From Saccharopolyspora phatthalungensis (lineage in GTDB: Bacteria > Actinomycetota > Actinomycetes > Mycobacteriales > Pseudonocardiaceae): a DNA stretch of 64,000 nt. Below, one piece after another: positions 1-7,665 of this stretch. The notes under the pieces were generated by a model that saw only the letters and a program-made list of their open reading frames with translations, had not been told where the DNA came from and ran no database searches. The stretch is from assembly GCF_014203395.1 (NCBI RefSeq), contig NZ_JACHIW010000002.1:1178001-1242000 (forward strand), read 5' to 3'. Each line of letters starts with the position of its first letter. Within the stretch, counting starts at the first letter, position 1. The position numbers were made by a program, and so were the translations under genes.

Positions 1-364
1 CCCACACCACCTCCCCCAACAACAGCAACAACCCACCCACCGTCACAAACTTCAAATACTGCACCTGCAACGCCAGATTCCGCACAAACCCCGCCAACTC
101 CCGCAACCCCACACCACCCGACTCCAATACCGGACCAAACGCCTCCAACCGCTGCGCGAACCGATCCGCCGCCTTACCCGAAAACCCACCCCGTACCCGC
201 CCCACCACATCCCCCACCACCGGACCCAACGTCTCCACCGTCGCCGCACCCGACTCCAACGCCCCCGCCACCTCGAACAACGCATCCTCATCCGCATCCG
301 TCATGTCCTCACCGGTCAACACCTGAAAAAGCCGCCTCACCTCCGCCGGTACCAGCACAGACAC
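1..364 (-). CDS. WXG100-like N-terminal domain of a polymorphic toxin (partial)
   Basis: The minus strand is open from a GTG at 364 down to base 1, so only about the first 121 residues are present and the gene continues outside the window. The protein starts VSVLVPAEVRRLFQVLTGED, then an acidic stretch, then a long helical region with FSGKAADRFAQRLEAF and a hydrophobic stretch near residues 105-118. This order is typical of the WXG100-like N-terminal domain of large actinobacterial secreted toxins (CpnT-like organisation), in which the variable toxin domain is at the far C-terminus. The toxin activity cannot be judged here. The start is inferred from the domain boundary; no strong ribosome site is visible. 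Confidence 0.6.
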   Translation of the reverse strand, partial: MSVLVPAEVRRLFQVLTGEDMTDADEDALFEVAGALESGAATVETLGPVVGDVVGRVRGGFSGKAADRFAQRLEAFGPVLESGGVGLRELAGFVRNLALQVQYLKFVTVGGLLLLLGEVVW

Positions 365-823
365 GCGACAACACCCAATCAGATCGAACTCGGACTCGGC
401 CGAAGGGACCAACAGCACCGTAATGTAAGTCAGCCAAATCCCGGCACTAGACCGTGCACCAAGCAGGTGCGGCGACTATGCGCGTTCAGCTGTCAAGAAA
501 ACGGAGAAAAGGGAAACTATTCCTGCCCGTTCGAATTCCGGAGCGTGCTCTCCGCCCCTTCCGTGAATTCCGGCACAGGGGCGACGATGCCTTCGGGTGC
601 CAGCTGTTGTGAACGTGCCTGTCTTGGCGCGGATCCCAACCCCCACTCTGGCGTTAACCTGCAGCGTCGACACTGTCCGCCTCGCCACTACATCATTAGC
701 ATATTCAGGCACCTACCCGACCTTACTGAGGTCGCTCGTGCCTGGTCTACAAAACTTGATCGGGTTCATGGCCGGGAGCTGAAGCGGTGCACCCGAGTTG
801 CCGCTCCCGCGCAGCGGACGGCG
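365..823. other. Intergenic region, no supported gene
   Basis: It lies between the start of the leftward toxin gene and the 3' end of the leftward lipoprotein gene. Short open frames occur on both strands, but none has a convincing ribosome site or a recognisable protein. It should contain the promoter of the toxin gene; I could not identify it. Confidence 0.5.
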
Positions 824-2014
824 TCATCGGAGGTTGCTGGTGTGCCCGAGGGAGTATCGACCTGGCTGCGGCATGTAGGTCAGCCCGTGCGGGCCGGCGC
901 CGACGCGGATGCGGGCCAGCAGGTGCCCGCTTTCGGTGTCGATCACGTAGACCTCGCTGCGGTACCTGCCGGACAACCACAACTGCTTGCCGTCGGCGGA
1001 AACCCCACCCATGTCCGGGCTTCCGCCGCCGGGGATGTGCCACTTGGCGATGGGCTGGTGCGTGGTGGTGTCCAGGACCGACACACTGCCCTCCCCGCGG
1101 TTGGAGATGAACGCCCGCCGGGAATCACGGGAGAAGTAGATTCCGTGCGCGCCTTTGCCGGTGGGCACAAAGCCGATCTGCCGGCTTGCCGCACCGTCGA
1201 ATAGATAGACGCCCCCGGCCATCATGTCGGCCACGTAGAACGTCCTGCCATCCGGCGTCAACCGGCTGTCCTGTGGCATCCCGTTGGGCGCGCGGTCAAG
1301 CTTGAAGGTGTGTAGCTGTCGGCGCCCGGCGACGTCGAGCACGATCATCTTGTTGGCGAACTCGCACGTCACCAGCGCGAGCTTGCCGTTGGCGGTGAAA
1401 TCCATGTGGTTGACCCCGGCACAGTCCGGCACCTGCAACTGTCCCTGCGCCTGCCAGGTGTGCGGATCGTAGAAATCCAGTCGCTTGTAGAACTCGGCGA
1501 CGACAATGGCCGACTTGCCGTCCGGGGTGAAGTACAGGTTGTAAGGGTCCTGGATCTGCCTTGGGGCACCGGGCTTGCCGGTCTTCGGATCGATGGGTGT
1601 GAGCGTCCCGGCGGGCACCTTGTCCGCAGTGACATAGAGCGTCTTCAGGTCATAGGACGGAACCACATGTTGCGGCTCGTTTCCCCCGGGGAACGTGTCG
1701 ACGACCTTGAAGGTGTTCGGGTCGATCACCGACACCGTGTTGTCCTCGCTATTGGGCACGTACACCAGGTTGCGCACCCCGTTCATGGCTTCCGACAGTC
1801 GGCCGGGGCGCGTCGCCGCGTACACGTCACCGGGGTCGAGCAGGGGCGGCATTCCCGGCAGGACGTCGGTCTGCACCGGCACCGGCACCGGCGGAAGAGC
1901 CGCCGGCTCGGGCACGTCGGCGAGCACCTTGCGGTCCAATTCCGGGGCGCTGCAGCCTGCCACCACCAATCCGAGAATGCCGATCATCACTAGAAGCGCT
2001 TTCCTGACCCGCAT
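824..2014 (-). CDS. YVTN/YncE-like beta-propeller lipoprotein
   Basis: A 396-aa exported protein. The N-terminus is a lipoprotein signal: MRVRK, a hydrophobic core, then a lipobox LVVAGC with Cys21 as the predicted lipidation site. From about residue 75 there are repeated seven-bladed-propeller motifs of the YVTN type (NLVYVPNSEDNTVSVIDPNT, TLYVTADK, TFYVADMMAGGVYLFD, GSVSVLDTTTHQP, SEVYVIDTESGHLLARI). Such proteins are membrane-anchored propellers outside the cytoplasm; some resemble quinoprotein dehydrogenases or lactonases, but no catalytic residues can be assigned. It is monocistronic on the minus strand with empty flanks. The ATG at 2014 was chosen because it supplies the basic n-region of the signal peptide. 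Confidence 0.85.
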   Translation of the reverse strand: MRVRKALLVMIGILGLVVAGCSAPELDRKVLADVPEPAALPPVPVPVQTDVLPGMPPLLDPGDVYAATRPGRLSEAMNGVRNLVYVPNSEDNTVSVIDPNTFKVVDTFPGGNEPQHVVPSYDLKTLYVTADKVPAGTLTPIDPKTGKPGAPRQIQDPYNLYFTPDGKSAIVVAEFYKRLDFYDPHTWQAQGQLQVPDCAGVNHMDFTANGKLALVTCEFANKMIVLDVAGRRQLHTFKLDRAPNGMPQDSRLTPDGRTFYVADMMAGGVYLFDGAASRQIGFVPTGKGAHGIYFSRDSRRAFISNRGEGSVSVLDTTTHQPIAKWHIPGGGSPDMGGVSADGKQLWLSGRYRSEVYVIDTESGHLLARIRVGAGPHGLTYMPQPGRYSLGHTSNLR

Positions 2015-3222
2015 GGCACGCGAGGCTACAAGCTACAAAGGTCCAATGCCGAACAGAAACGGCAGAACACTACACTTCCGAACTCGCTATAGCCCCTTCC
2101 TGGGTGATCACGGGGCAGTTGGCTTCGTTTTTATGACGCCGTGTGATCGGCAACGTGGCGTGGTTGGTGTTCGTCCCCGGAAGGCTTGGGACGCGGTTCG
2201 CGGGAAGGTCCGGACAGGTTTCCGGCCCGCGGCCGAACCGGAGAAGCCGACAAGCGCTGCACTCTGAGCTACCGGAAATGGCTGCTTGCGCAACGACCTC
2301 GGGGCCCGATATCCCGACCGGCGAAGCTCGTCGAGTTGACTCAGCCCTCCTGAACCGGACATCAAGATGGCCTCGGTTCGCGAGGCAGGTTCGTTGACCG
2401 CAGAACGTTGAGGCGGCCTCACATTTGATCGACGAGATGAAGTCCACGCCCTCGATCGCCGAGACGAGCGATCCGAATTCACCGGATACGCCAGTAGGCG
2501 CGCCGGGTAATCTTGGCCGGCAAGGGGGCGCAATATAACGTAACTGAACGGCGATAAGGGTGCGCCGAAAGCCGGCTGTGTCCGGGCCCGTCACGGGACG
2601 GTGAAAGCCCCTACCGAATCGCGGAAGTGGTCGACGATTGAGTTGAGCGAGGTGGCCGTCTGTAATTTGTCCGGCACCGTCCGGCAAATATCGTCGACGG
2701 CACCGACGAGCCCCGTAGGCAGCCGCCTACGTAGCGCCGTCGGTAGTTCTCCGGTGCTCCATCTGGCGGGCTTTGGCGAGGATGGCGTTGTGGCTCGTTT
2801 GAGTTCTTTGCCCCCCGACAGACAGGCCAGCCCCGAGGAGTTTGCGACCATGCGTCCGCTGCCTGAGCTCGAGAATCGCACCACGAGTCCCGAAGATTTG
2901 CTCGACCTTGCCCTCGAACGGTGCCGCCACTCGAGAGTTCGTCGTCGCTTCCGAGTGTCTCGTGAGTGATCAGCTAGTTTTTTATCCGAACCCGGCCAAA
3001 CAAAATTCAGGGGTACGTCTCATCGGATGGTCTCATCAGATGGTGACACCGTCTGCAACCGCCGCCCGCTGTGTTAACCGACCTAGGGTGAGATGCCCCG
3101 AGCGACGCTCCTGCGTGACCGAGTCGCCGGCCTGAACAACTTCCGACCCGAGCTCAGTGTCGTCGGCACCACGGACGGCCAGCGCAACCGATACTGGTAT
3201 TGCCGGAACGAGGCGCATTGCC
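2015..3222. other. Long intergenic region with only fragmentary coding signal
   Basis: About 1.2 kb without a gene I can support. Minus-strand frames between 2590 and 2930 give protein-like stretches (for example GLVGAVDDICRTVPDKLQTA), but these are short, switch frame and match nothing I recognise, so a decayed gene is possible. The right end holds the promoter region of the LuxR-type gene at 3223. Confidence 0.45.
3021..3042. promoter_or_regulatory. Paired CATCrGATG dyads upstream of the LuxR-type gene
   Basis: Two near-identical 9-bp dyads, CATCGGATG (3021-3029) and CATCAGATG (3034-3042), lie 13 bp apart within the direct repeat TCTCATCrGATGG. They sit about 180-200 bp before the regulator start. 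The phasing suits a dimeric regulator, possibly the LuxR-type protein itself; that role is inferred. Confidence 0.35.
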
Positions 3223-3849
3223 ATGGATGGCGGAACAACAGCGAAGATCCGCGTGGCCATTTTCGCACCGAACCCGCTGACTCGTGCGGGACTGGCCCAG
3301 TGCTTGGACCAGCAACAGCACATCCAGACCACCTTCGAAGACGCCGAGGTCTTAGTCGTCGCCATGGAAACCGCTGAAGCAGCCACCTTGGAATCCCTCC
3401 GGGGCCTGCGCCCCAACGCCACCACACCGCTGCTCCTCGTGGTGCAGAACCGTTGGCACGCGGACATTGCCACGGCGGTCGAACTGGGCGTGCGCGCCAT
3501 TCTGTGGCATCGCCAATTCTCCACCATTGCCTTTGCCCAAGCCATTCGCGCAGTCGGCGGCGGTGGCGGGTTTCTCCCCGCCTCGCTGCAAGGCGCGCTC
3601 ATGGAGCAGGTCCAGCGGACCTACCGCGACGTGCTCGCACCGCAAGATATGACTGCCTCGGGTGTCACGAATCGCGAAACCGATGTGCTGCGGCTCGTCT
3701 CCGAAGGATTCGATCTCGAGGAGATAGCGCAAAAACTCCACTTCTCCGAACGCACCATCAAGAACATCCTTTACAAATTCATGAAACGATTCGATCTCAA
3801 CAACCGCACCCACGCCGTCGCCTACGCAATCCGCGCGGGCCTCATCTGA
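3223..3849 (+). CDS. LuxR/NarL-type regulator with degenerate receiver domain
   Basis: A 208-aa protein. Residues about 9-130 resemble a response-regulator receiver (KIRVAIFAPNPLTRAGLAQCL), but the strand that normally carries the phospho-acceptor Asp reads DAEVLVVAMET, so the usual Asp is missing. Residues about 147-205 form a LuxR-type helix-turn-helix (NRETDVLRLVSEGFDLEEIA, then SERTIKNILYKFMKRF). It is therefore likely an atypical, phosphorylation-independent transcription factor. The ATG at 3223 follows GGAACGAGG and begins exactly at the domain; an upstream in-frame start at 3157 would add 22 unconserved-looking residues. It heads a tight cluster of small genes and a diguanylate cyclase. 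Confidence 0.8.
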   Translation: MDGGTTAKIRVAIFAPNPLTRAGLAQCLDQQQHIQTTFEDAEVLVVAMETAEAATLESLRGLRPNATTPLLLVVQNRWHADIATAVELGVRAILWHRQFSTIAFAQAIRAVGGGGGFLPASLQGALMEQVQRTYRDVLAPQDMTASGVTNRETDVLRLVSEGFDLEEIAQKLHFSERTIKNILYKFMKRFDLNNRTHAVAYAIRAGLI

Positions 3850-3899
3850 GGTCTCGAGGATCGGAATCACGACGGCGGGGCCCGCACGCTCCGGAAGAG

Positions 3900-4073
3900 A
3901 TGAACATGTCCCCTGGAATTTCCCAACCCGCCGTGCTCGCTGTGCGGCGTCGAGCCCCGCATCCCTCGCGGCCGGTCCCGCCGCGAGGGATGCGGGTGCT
4001 CCTGGGATGCCGGCACTGTGCATCTCTGCCCCAGCAAGTGGGATCCACCTACACGGGGGGTGGCCAGCGATGA
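3900..4073 (+). CDS. Small 57-aa protein, unknown
   Basis: The ATG at 3900 is preceded directly by a GGAAGAG ribosome site, and the stop overlaps the start of the next gene in an ATGA junction (4070-4073), the usual sign of translational coupling. The product is basic and Pro/Arg-rich in the middle and ends GCRHCASLPQQVGSTYTGGG with two Cys. No family is recognised. Position between the regulator and the diguanylate cyclase suggests a role in the same circuit. Reality of the gene rests on the ribosome site and overlap only. Confidence 0.5.
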   Translation: MNMSPGISQPAVLAVRRRAPHPSRPVPPRGMRVLLGCRHCASLPQQVGSTYTGGGQR

Positions 4074-4678
4074 ACCCCGCCAGCGTCGGTTTCGTGGCCG
4101 CCACCGCCCTCGGGTGGGCCTTCACCGGCGTCCACGTCACGAGCCTGCGACGCCGCCTGCGCACCGACCCGCTGACCGGACTCGGCAACAGGTTGGCGTT
4201 ACAACGGATTGCCCGGCGCAGCTCGCGCTCTCCTGGCCGCCGCGTCGCGGTCCTGTTGCTGGATCTCAACGGGTTCAAGCCCGTCAACGACACCTTCGGC
4301 CACTGCGTCGGCGACCGGGTCCTCATCGAGATCGGCCGCCGCCTGCGGGCGTACCAGGGGCCCGGCCGCCTCGCCGTTCGGCTCTCTGGCGACGAATTCG
4401 CCTTCTGGATCAGCAACGCGCCGGACGACCAAACAGTCGAGCAGCTGCGCCATGACCTTGCCGCCGCCATCGCCGAGCCGCTGTGCGTCGACGATCACCC
4501 GATCACCATCACCGCCAGCATCGGTACCGCCGCTACGACCGATCCGCTGGCCCGCGTGGAGGACCTGCTGGAGCCCGCGGACAAGACGATGTACCGGGAA
4601 AAGCACCGGTATGTCGGCGAGCAGCGCCGGCTGCGGATTGATTCGCGGTCGCGGCGTCGGCGGGAGGAGGTCGCGTGA
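4070..4678 (+). CDS. GGDEF-domain diguanylate cyclase
   Basis: A 202-aa protein. One hydrophobic segment (residues about 5-23) anchors it to the membrane; the rest is a GGDEF domain starting at DPLTGLGNRLALQ (33-45), with LLLDLNGFKPVNDTFGH (62-78) and the signature RLSGDEFAF (105-112). SGDEF in place of GGDEF is compatible with activity. The usual inhibitory I-site RxxD upstream of the signature appears absent (GPGR instead), so product feedback may be lost. It likely makes cyclic di-GMP from two GTP. The start is in an ATGA overlap with the 57-aa gene and the stop overlaps the next ATG (TGATG). Confidence 0.88.
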   Translation: MNPASVGFVAATALGWAFTGVHVTSLRRRLRTDPLTGLGNRLALQRIARRSSRSPGRRVAVLLLDLNGFKPVNDTFGHCVGDRVLIEIGRRLRAYQGPGRLAVRLSGDEFAFWISNAPDDQTVEQLRHDLAAAIAEPLCVDDHPITITASIGTAATTDPLARVEDLLEPADKTMYREKHRYVGEQRRLRIDSRSRRRREEVA

Positions 4679-4761
4679 TGACCGACTCCACGAAACCAGA
4701 GCGTCCACTGTTGACCATGAGCTGCGCCACGGAGGTATTCGCATGTCCGCGCACGCCGTGA
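4678..4761 (+). CDS. Tiny 27-aa ORF, possible peptide or coupling ORF
   Basis: The ATG at 4678 overlaps the stop of the diguanylate cyclase (TGATG) and follows GGAGGAGG at about 8 bases, one of the strongest ribosome sites in the neighbourhood. The peptide begins MTDSTKPERPLLT and ends CATEVFACPRTP, with two Cys seven residues apart. It overlaps the next gene in another frame. It could be a small signalling or modified peptide, or merely couple translation between its neighbours. No modifying enzyme is visible nearby. Function unknown. Confidence 0.4.
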   Translation: MTDSTKPERPLLTMSCATEVFACPRTP

Positions 4762-4940
4762 CTCCTGTTGAGATCCCCGCCGACGCAGTCGCCGAGATCG
4801 GCGAATTGCCGCGCACCGCTTCCCGAATCCGGCGAAACCGGTTCGGCCAGTGGTGCACCCGCGACGCCTACGGCACGTGGACGCCGCACTGCGGCTACGA
4901 CGCCGCGCTGCGGGTCGTCGACGGCGACGAGGTTTGCTGA
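4743..4940 (+). CDS. Small 65-aa protein, unknown
   Basis: The ATG at 4743 follows GGAGGT (4731-4736) at six bases. The product is mixed, with an acidic N-terminal part (EIPADAVAEIGELP) and a C-terminal part rich in aromatic residues and Cys/His (RNRFGQWCTRDAYGTWTPHC). It looks like a small folded domain, but I do not recognise the family. It is the last gene of the overlapping cluster that begins at 3223; the next gene starts about 190 bases downstream. Confidence 0.6.
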   Translation: MSAHAVTPVEIPADAVAEIGELPRTASRIRRNRFGQWCTRDAYGTWTPHCGYDAALRVVDGDEVC

Positions 4941-5129
4941 CAAACCGGCACCGGCCCGCCCGGCCTGAGCCTGTCGTGCGGTCCGCGGCTGGCCGGTGAT
5001 CAAAGCCCGCGCCAGCCTTGCCCCGGGGCGGAATTGACATGCGCTCAAACAGCGTGGAACCTCGGTTATTGTCCGCGCTGTCCGTGTCAGCATGGCTCGC
5101 CCTTGTCGATGAGACGGGGGAGGCTGGTA

Positions 5130-7514
5130 ATGCCTACTAACTGTCGGTCCGACTCCGAGTATGAGCACCGCGGCTCGGTGGGCACGCGCCCCAGCGGGCA
5201 GCTACCTGATTCGCGCGGCTTTGTCGGGCGTAGGCGTGAGTTGAGCGAGATCCGGACGATCCTGGGCAACTCCGGGCTGGTGACCCTGACCGGCGTCGGC
5301 GGCGTGGGCAAGACCAGCCTGGCGCTACGGGTCGGCGCCCAGGCCCGCCGCGCCTTTCCCGACGGCGTGTGGTTCGTCGACCTGACCAAGATCCGCGACC
5401 CGGAACTACTGGGCTGGGAAATGGACAGCTCCGAATTCGTCGCCCACGTCGTGGCCATGGAACTAGGCGCAGCCGAACCCACCCTGCCCGGACTACTCGA
5501 CCACCTCGCCGACCGAGACCTCCTGCTGATCCTGGACAACTGCGAACACATGATCCCCGGATGCGGACTGCTGGCCAACGCCCTACTGCGCACCTGCCCA
5601 CGCCTGCGCATCCTGGCCACCAGCCGCGAACCACTGCGCATCCACGGCGAAATGACCTACCCCGTACCACCCCTGTCCACCCCCCACCCCGACAACCAAC
5701 CCACCCTGGCCGACCTCATCGAATCCGAAGCCGCCGCCCTGTTCACCACCCGAGCCAAAGCCGCCGTGCCCACCTTCGAACTCACCGAAACCAACTACCG
5801 CGCCGTAGCCGGCATCTGCCACCGCCTCGACGGCGTACCCCTGGCCATCGAACTGGCCGCAGCCTGGCTCCCGACACTGAGCCCCCAGCAGATCCTCGAC
5901 CGCCTCATCGACAGATTCCTCCTACTCACCCGCGGCAGCCGCACCGCACCCGACCGCCAGAAAACCCTCCGAGCCTGCCTGGACTGGTCCTTCGAACTCT
6001 GCACCAAACCCGAACGCACCCTCTGGAGCCGCCTATCGGTCTTCGTCGGCGGCTGCGAACTCGACGCCGTCGAAGGCATCTGCACCGACGACGAACTCCC
6101 CCAAGCCGCCCTCCTGGACGTCATCGCCGGACTCATCGACAAATCCATCCTCATCTGCGAAGACCACGGCACCACCAAACGCTTCCGCATGCTGGAAACC
6201 GTCCACCACTACGGCGAACAACACCTCCACCACACCGGCGAATACGACACCCTGCGCCGCCGCCACCGCGACTGGTACCAGAACCTGGTCGCCCGCGCAC
6301 GCGCCGAATGGGTCAGCGACCAGCAAGGACACTGGCTCAACCGCATCCGCAGCGTACTGTCCAACCTCCGCGCCGCCGTCGAATTCTGCCTCGGCCAACC
6401 CGGCGAAGCCCACGAAGCCATGCGCCTGGTCGTCACCCTGCCCTGGCCCTGCTGGTGGGGCCTGGGTCTGTTCACCGAAGGCCGACGCTGGCTCCACCTG
6501 GCCCTGGCCCAAGCACCCCAACCCACCGTCGTCCGCGCCAAAGCCCTCCTCCTCGACGCCGAACTGGCCATCGCCCAAGGCGACACCGACATCGCCCAAG
6601 GACTACTCGACCAAGGAAACCGACTCGCCCAACGACTCGGCGACCCCCTCACCCTCGCCTACGCCGCCCACGTCCAAGGCATGGGCGCCCTGTTCGCCGG
6701 CGACCTGCCCGCCGCCGCCCACGCCCTGCACCGAGCACGCACGATCCTCGCCCACACCGACGAACCCGACCCCAACCTCGCCCTGCTGACCCTGCTGCCC
6801 TCCGGCGTCACCGCCGGACTACAAGGCGACCACGACCTCGTCCAGGAATGCCGCCGGCACATCCTCGCCATCACCCACGCAGGACCCGCATTCCGCCAGG
6901 CCATGTGGCTCGTCGGAGTCGCCGCCTGGGCCGACGGCAACATCACCGAAGCCGGCCACTACCAAGAGGAATACCTCCGCTTCAGCCAAGAACAAGGCCT
7001 CAATCCGCTCGCCGCTGCGCGGTCCCTGGAGGTGCTGGCCTGGGTCTCAGCCAAGCAGCGACAGTACCAACGGGCCGCCACCCTGCTCGGCGCCGCCGGA
7101 GCCCTCTTCCGCGACGTCGGCACGTCGTTCCGCGCTTTCAAACATTTGGTTGGCTTTCACCAAACATGTGCGCAGGAAACGCGCGAAGCACTGGCCGACA
7201 CCGTATTCGAGGACACCGTGGAGCGCGGTCGCAATCTCACGTATGAGGGCATGCTCGCATACGTTCTCGGGGAGAAGCGGCCGGAACCGGCACCGGCCGG
7301 ACAGGTCACGGCCCTGCTGACCCGCCGCGAACGAGAAGTCGCCGACCTAGTCGCCCAAGGACACAGCAACAAGGAAATCGCCGCCGCGCTCGTCATCTCC
7401 CTACGCACGGCCGAAACCCACGTCGAAAACATCCTCCGCAAACTCGGTTTCACCTCCCGCTCCCAGGTGGCCGCTTGGGCATACGCCCAGCGACGCACTG
7501 GCGACAACGCGTGA
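5130..7514 (+). CDS. STAND-type ATPase with C-terminal LuxR HTH
   Basis: A 794-aa regulator of the large ATP-binding LuxR type. Walker A is GVGGVGKTS (55-63), Walker B is LLLILDNCEH (about 130), with the downstream ILATSREPLR motif. The middle is a helical repeat region, and the last 65 residues are a LuxR HTH (LTRREREVADLVAQGHSNKE, then SLRTAETHVENILRKLGF). These proteins switch conformation on ATP and ligand binding and activate transcription. The ATG at 5130 was chosen over upstream starts because GGGGGAGG lies six bases before it. Codons between about 5450 and 6990 are markedly more C-rich than at both ends of the gene, giving a mosaic look. It precedes a membrane receptor gene on the same strand. 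Confidence 0.9.
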   Translation: MPTNCRSDSEYEHRGSVGTRPSGQLPDSRGFVGRRRELSEIRTILGNSGLVTLTGVGGVGKTSLALRVGAQARRAFPDGVWFVDLTKIRDPELLGWEMDSSEFVAHVVAMELGAAEPTLPGLLDHLADRDLLLILDNCEHMIPGCGLLANALLRTCPRLRILATSREPLRIHGEMTYPVPPLSTPHPDNQPTLADLIESEAAALFTTRAKAAVPTFELTETNYRAVAGICHRLDGVPLAIELAAAWLPTLSPQQILDRLIDRFLLLTRGSRTAPDRQKTLRACLDWSFELCTKPERTLWSRLSVFVGGCELDAVEGICTDDELPQAALLDVIAGLIDKSILICEDHGTTKRFRMLETVHHYGEQHLHHTGEYDTLRRRHRDWYQNLVARARAEWVSDQQGHWLNRIRSVLSNLRAAVEFCLGQPGEAHEAMRLVVTLPWPCWWGLGLFTEGRRWLHLALAQAPQPTVVRAKALLLDAELAIAQGDTDIAQGLLDQGNRLAQRLGDPLTLAYAAHVQGMGALFAGDLPAAAHALHRARTILAHTDEPDPNLALLTLLPSGVTAGLQGDHDLVQECRRHILAITHAGPAFRQAMWLVGVAAWADGNITEAGHYQEEYLRFSQEQGLNPLAAARSLEVLAWVSAKQRQYQRAATLLGAAGALFRDVGTSFRAFKHLVGFHQTCAQETREALADTVFEDTVERGRNLTYEGMLAYVLGEKRPEPAPAGQVTALLTRREREVADLVAQGHSNKEIAAALVISLRTAETHVENILRKLGFTSRSQVAAWAYAQRRTGDNA

Positions 7515-7536
7515 CCGCCGAACGGCAAGGCTGATT

Positions 7537-7557
7537 GATCCTCGCGCGCGCAGGATC
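7537..7557 (+). terminator. Short hairpin after the STAND-LuxR gene
   Basis: GATCCT (7537-7542) and AGGATC (7552-7557) form a 6-bp stem with a GC-rich loop, 23 bases past the stop. There is no T-run, so a weak or partial terminator is the most that can be claimed. Confidence 0.25.
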
Positions 7558-7665
7558 GCCCAGCCCCGATTACCCCGGCCCGGCGGTCGGTGGCCTATTC
7601 CGGCCCCGAATCTGATCGCTTATCGCTACGCTGCGGCAGCCCACGCACGAGGAGCCGCGACGACC

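Noticed and set aside
476..712. Short minus-strand ORF of 78 codons before the lipoprotein gene
   Set aside because: No ribosome site, no similarity to a recognisable protein, mixed composition.
2070..2687. Minus-strand ORF of 205 codons in the long intergenic region
   Set aside because: Residue use is unlike neighbouring proteins and no motif or ribosome site is visible.
5369..7246. A second long open frame (about 625 codons) overlapping the STAND-LuxR gene
   Set aside because: Arg/Pro-rich low-complexity product, no ribosome site, fully inside a gene with P-loop and LuxR motifs; it is open only because of C-rich codon use.
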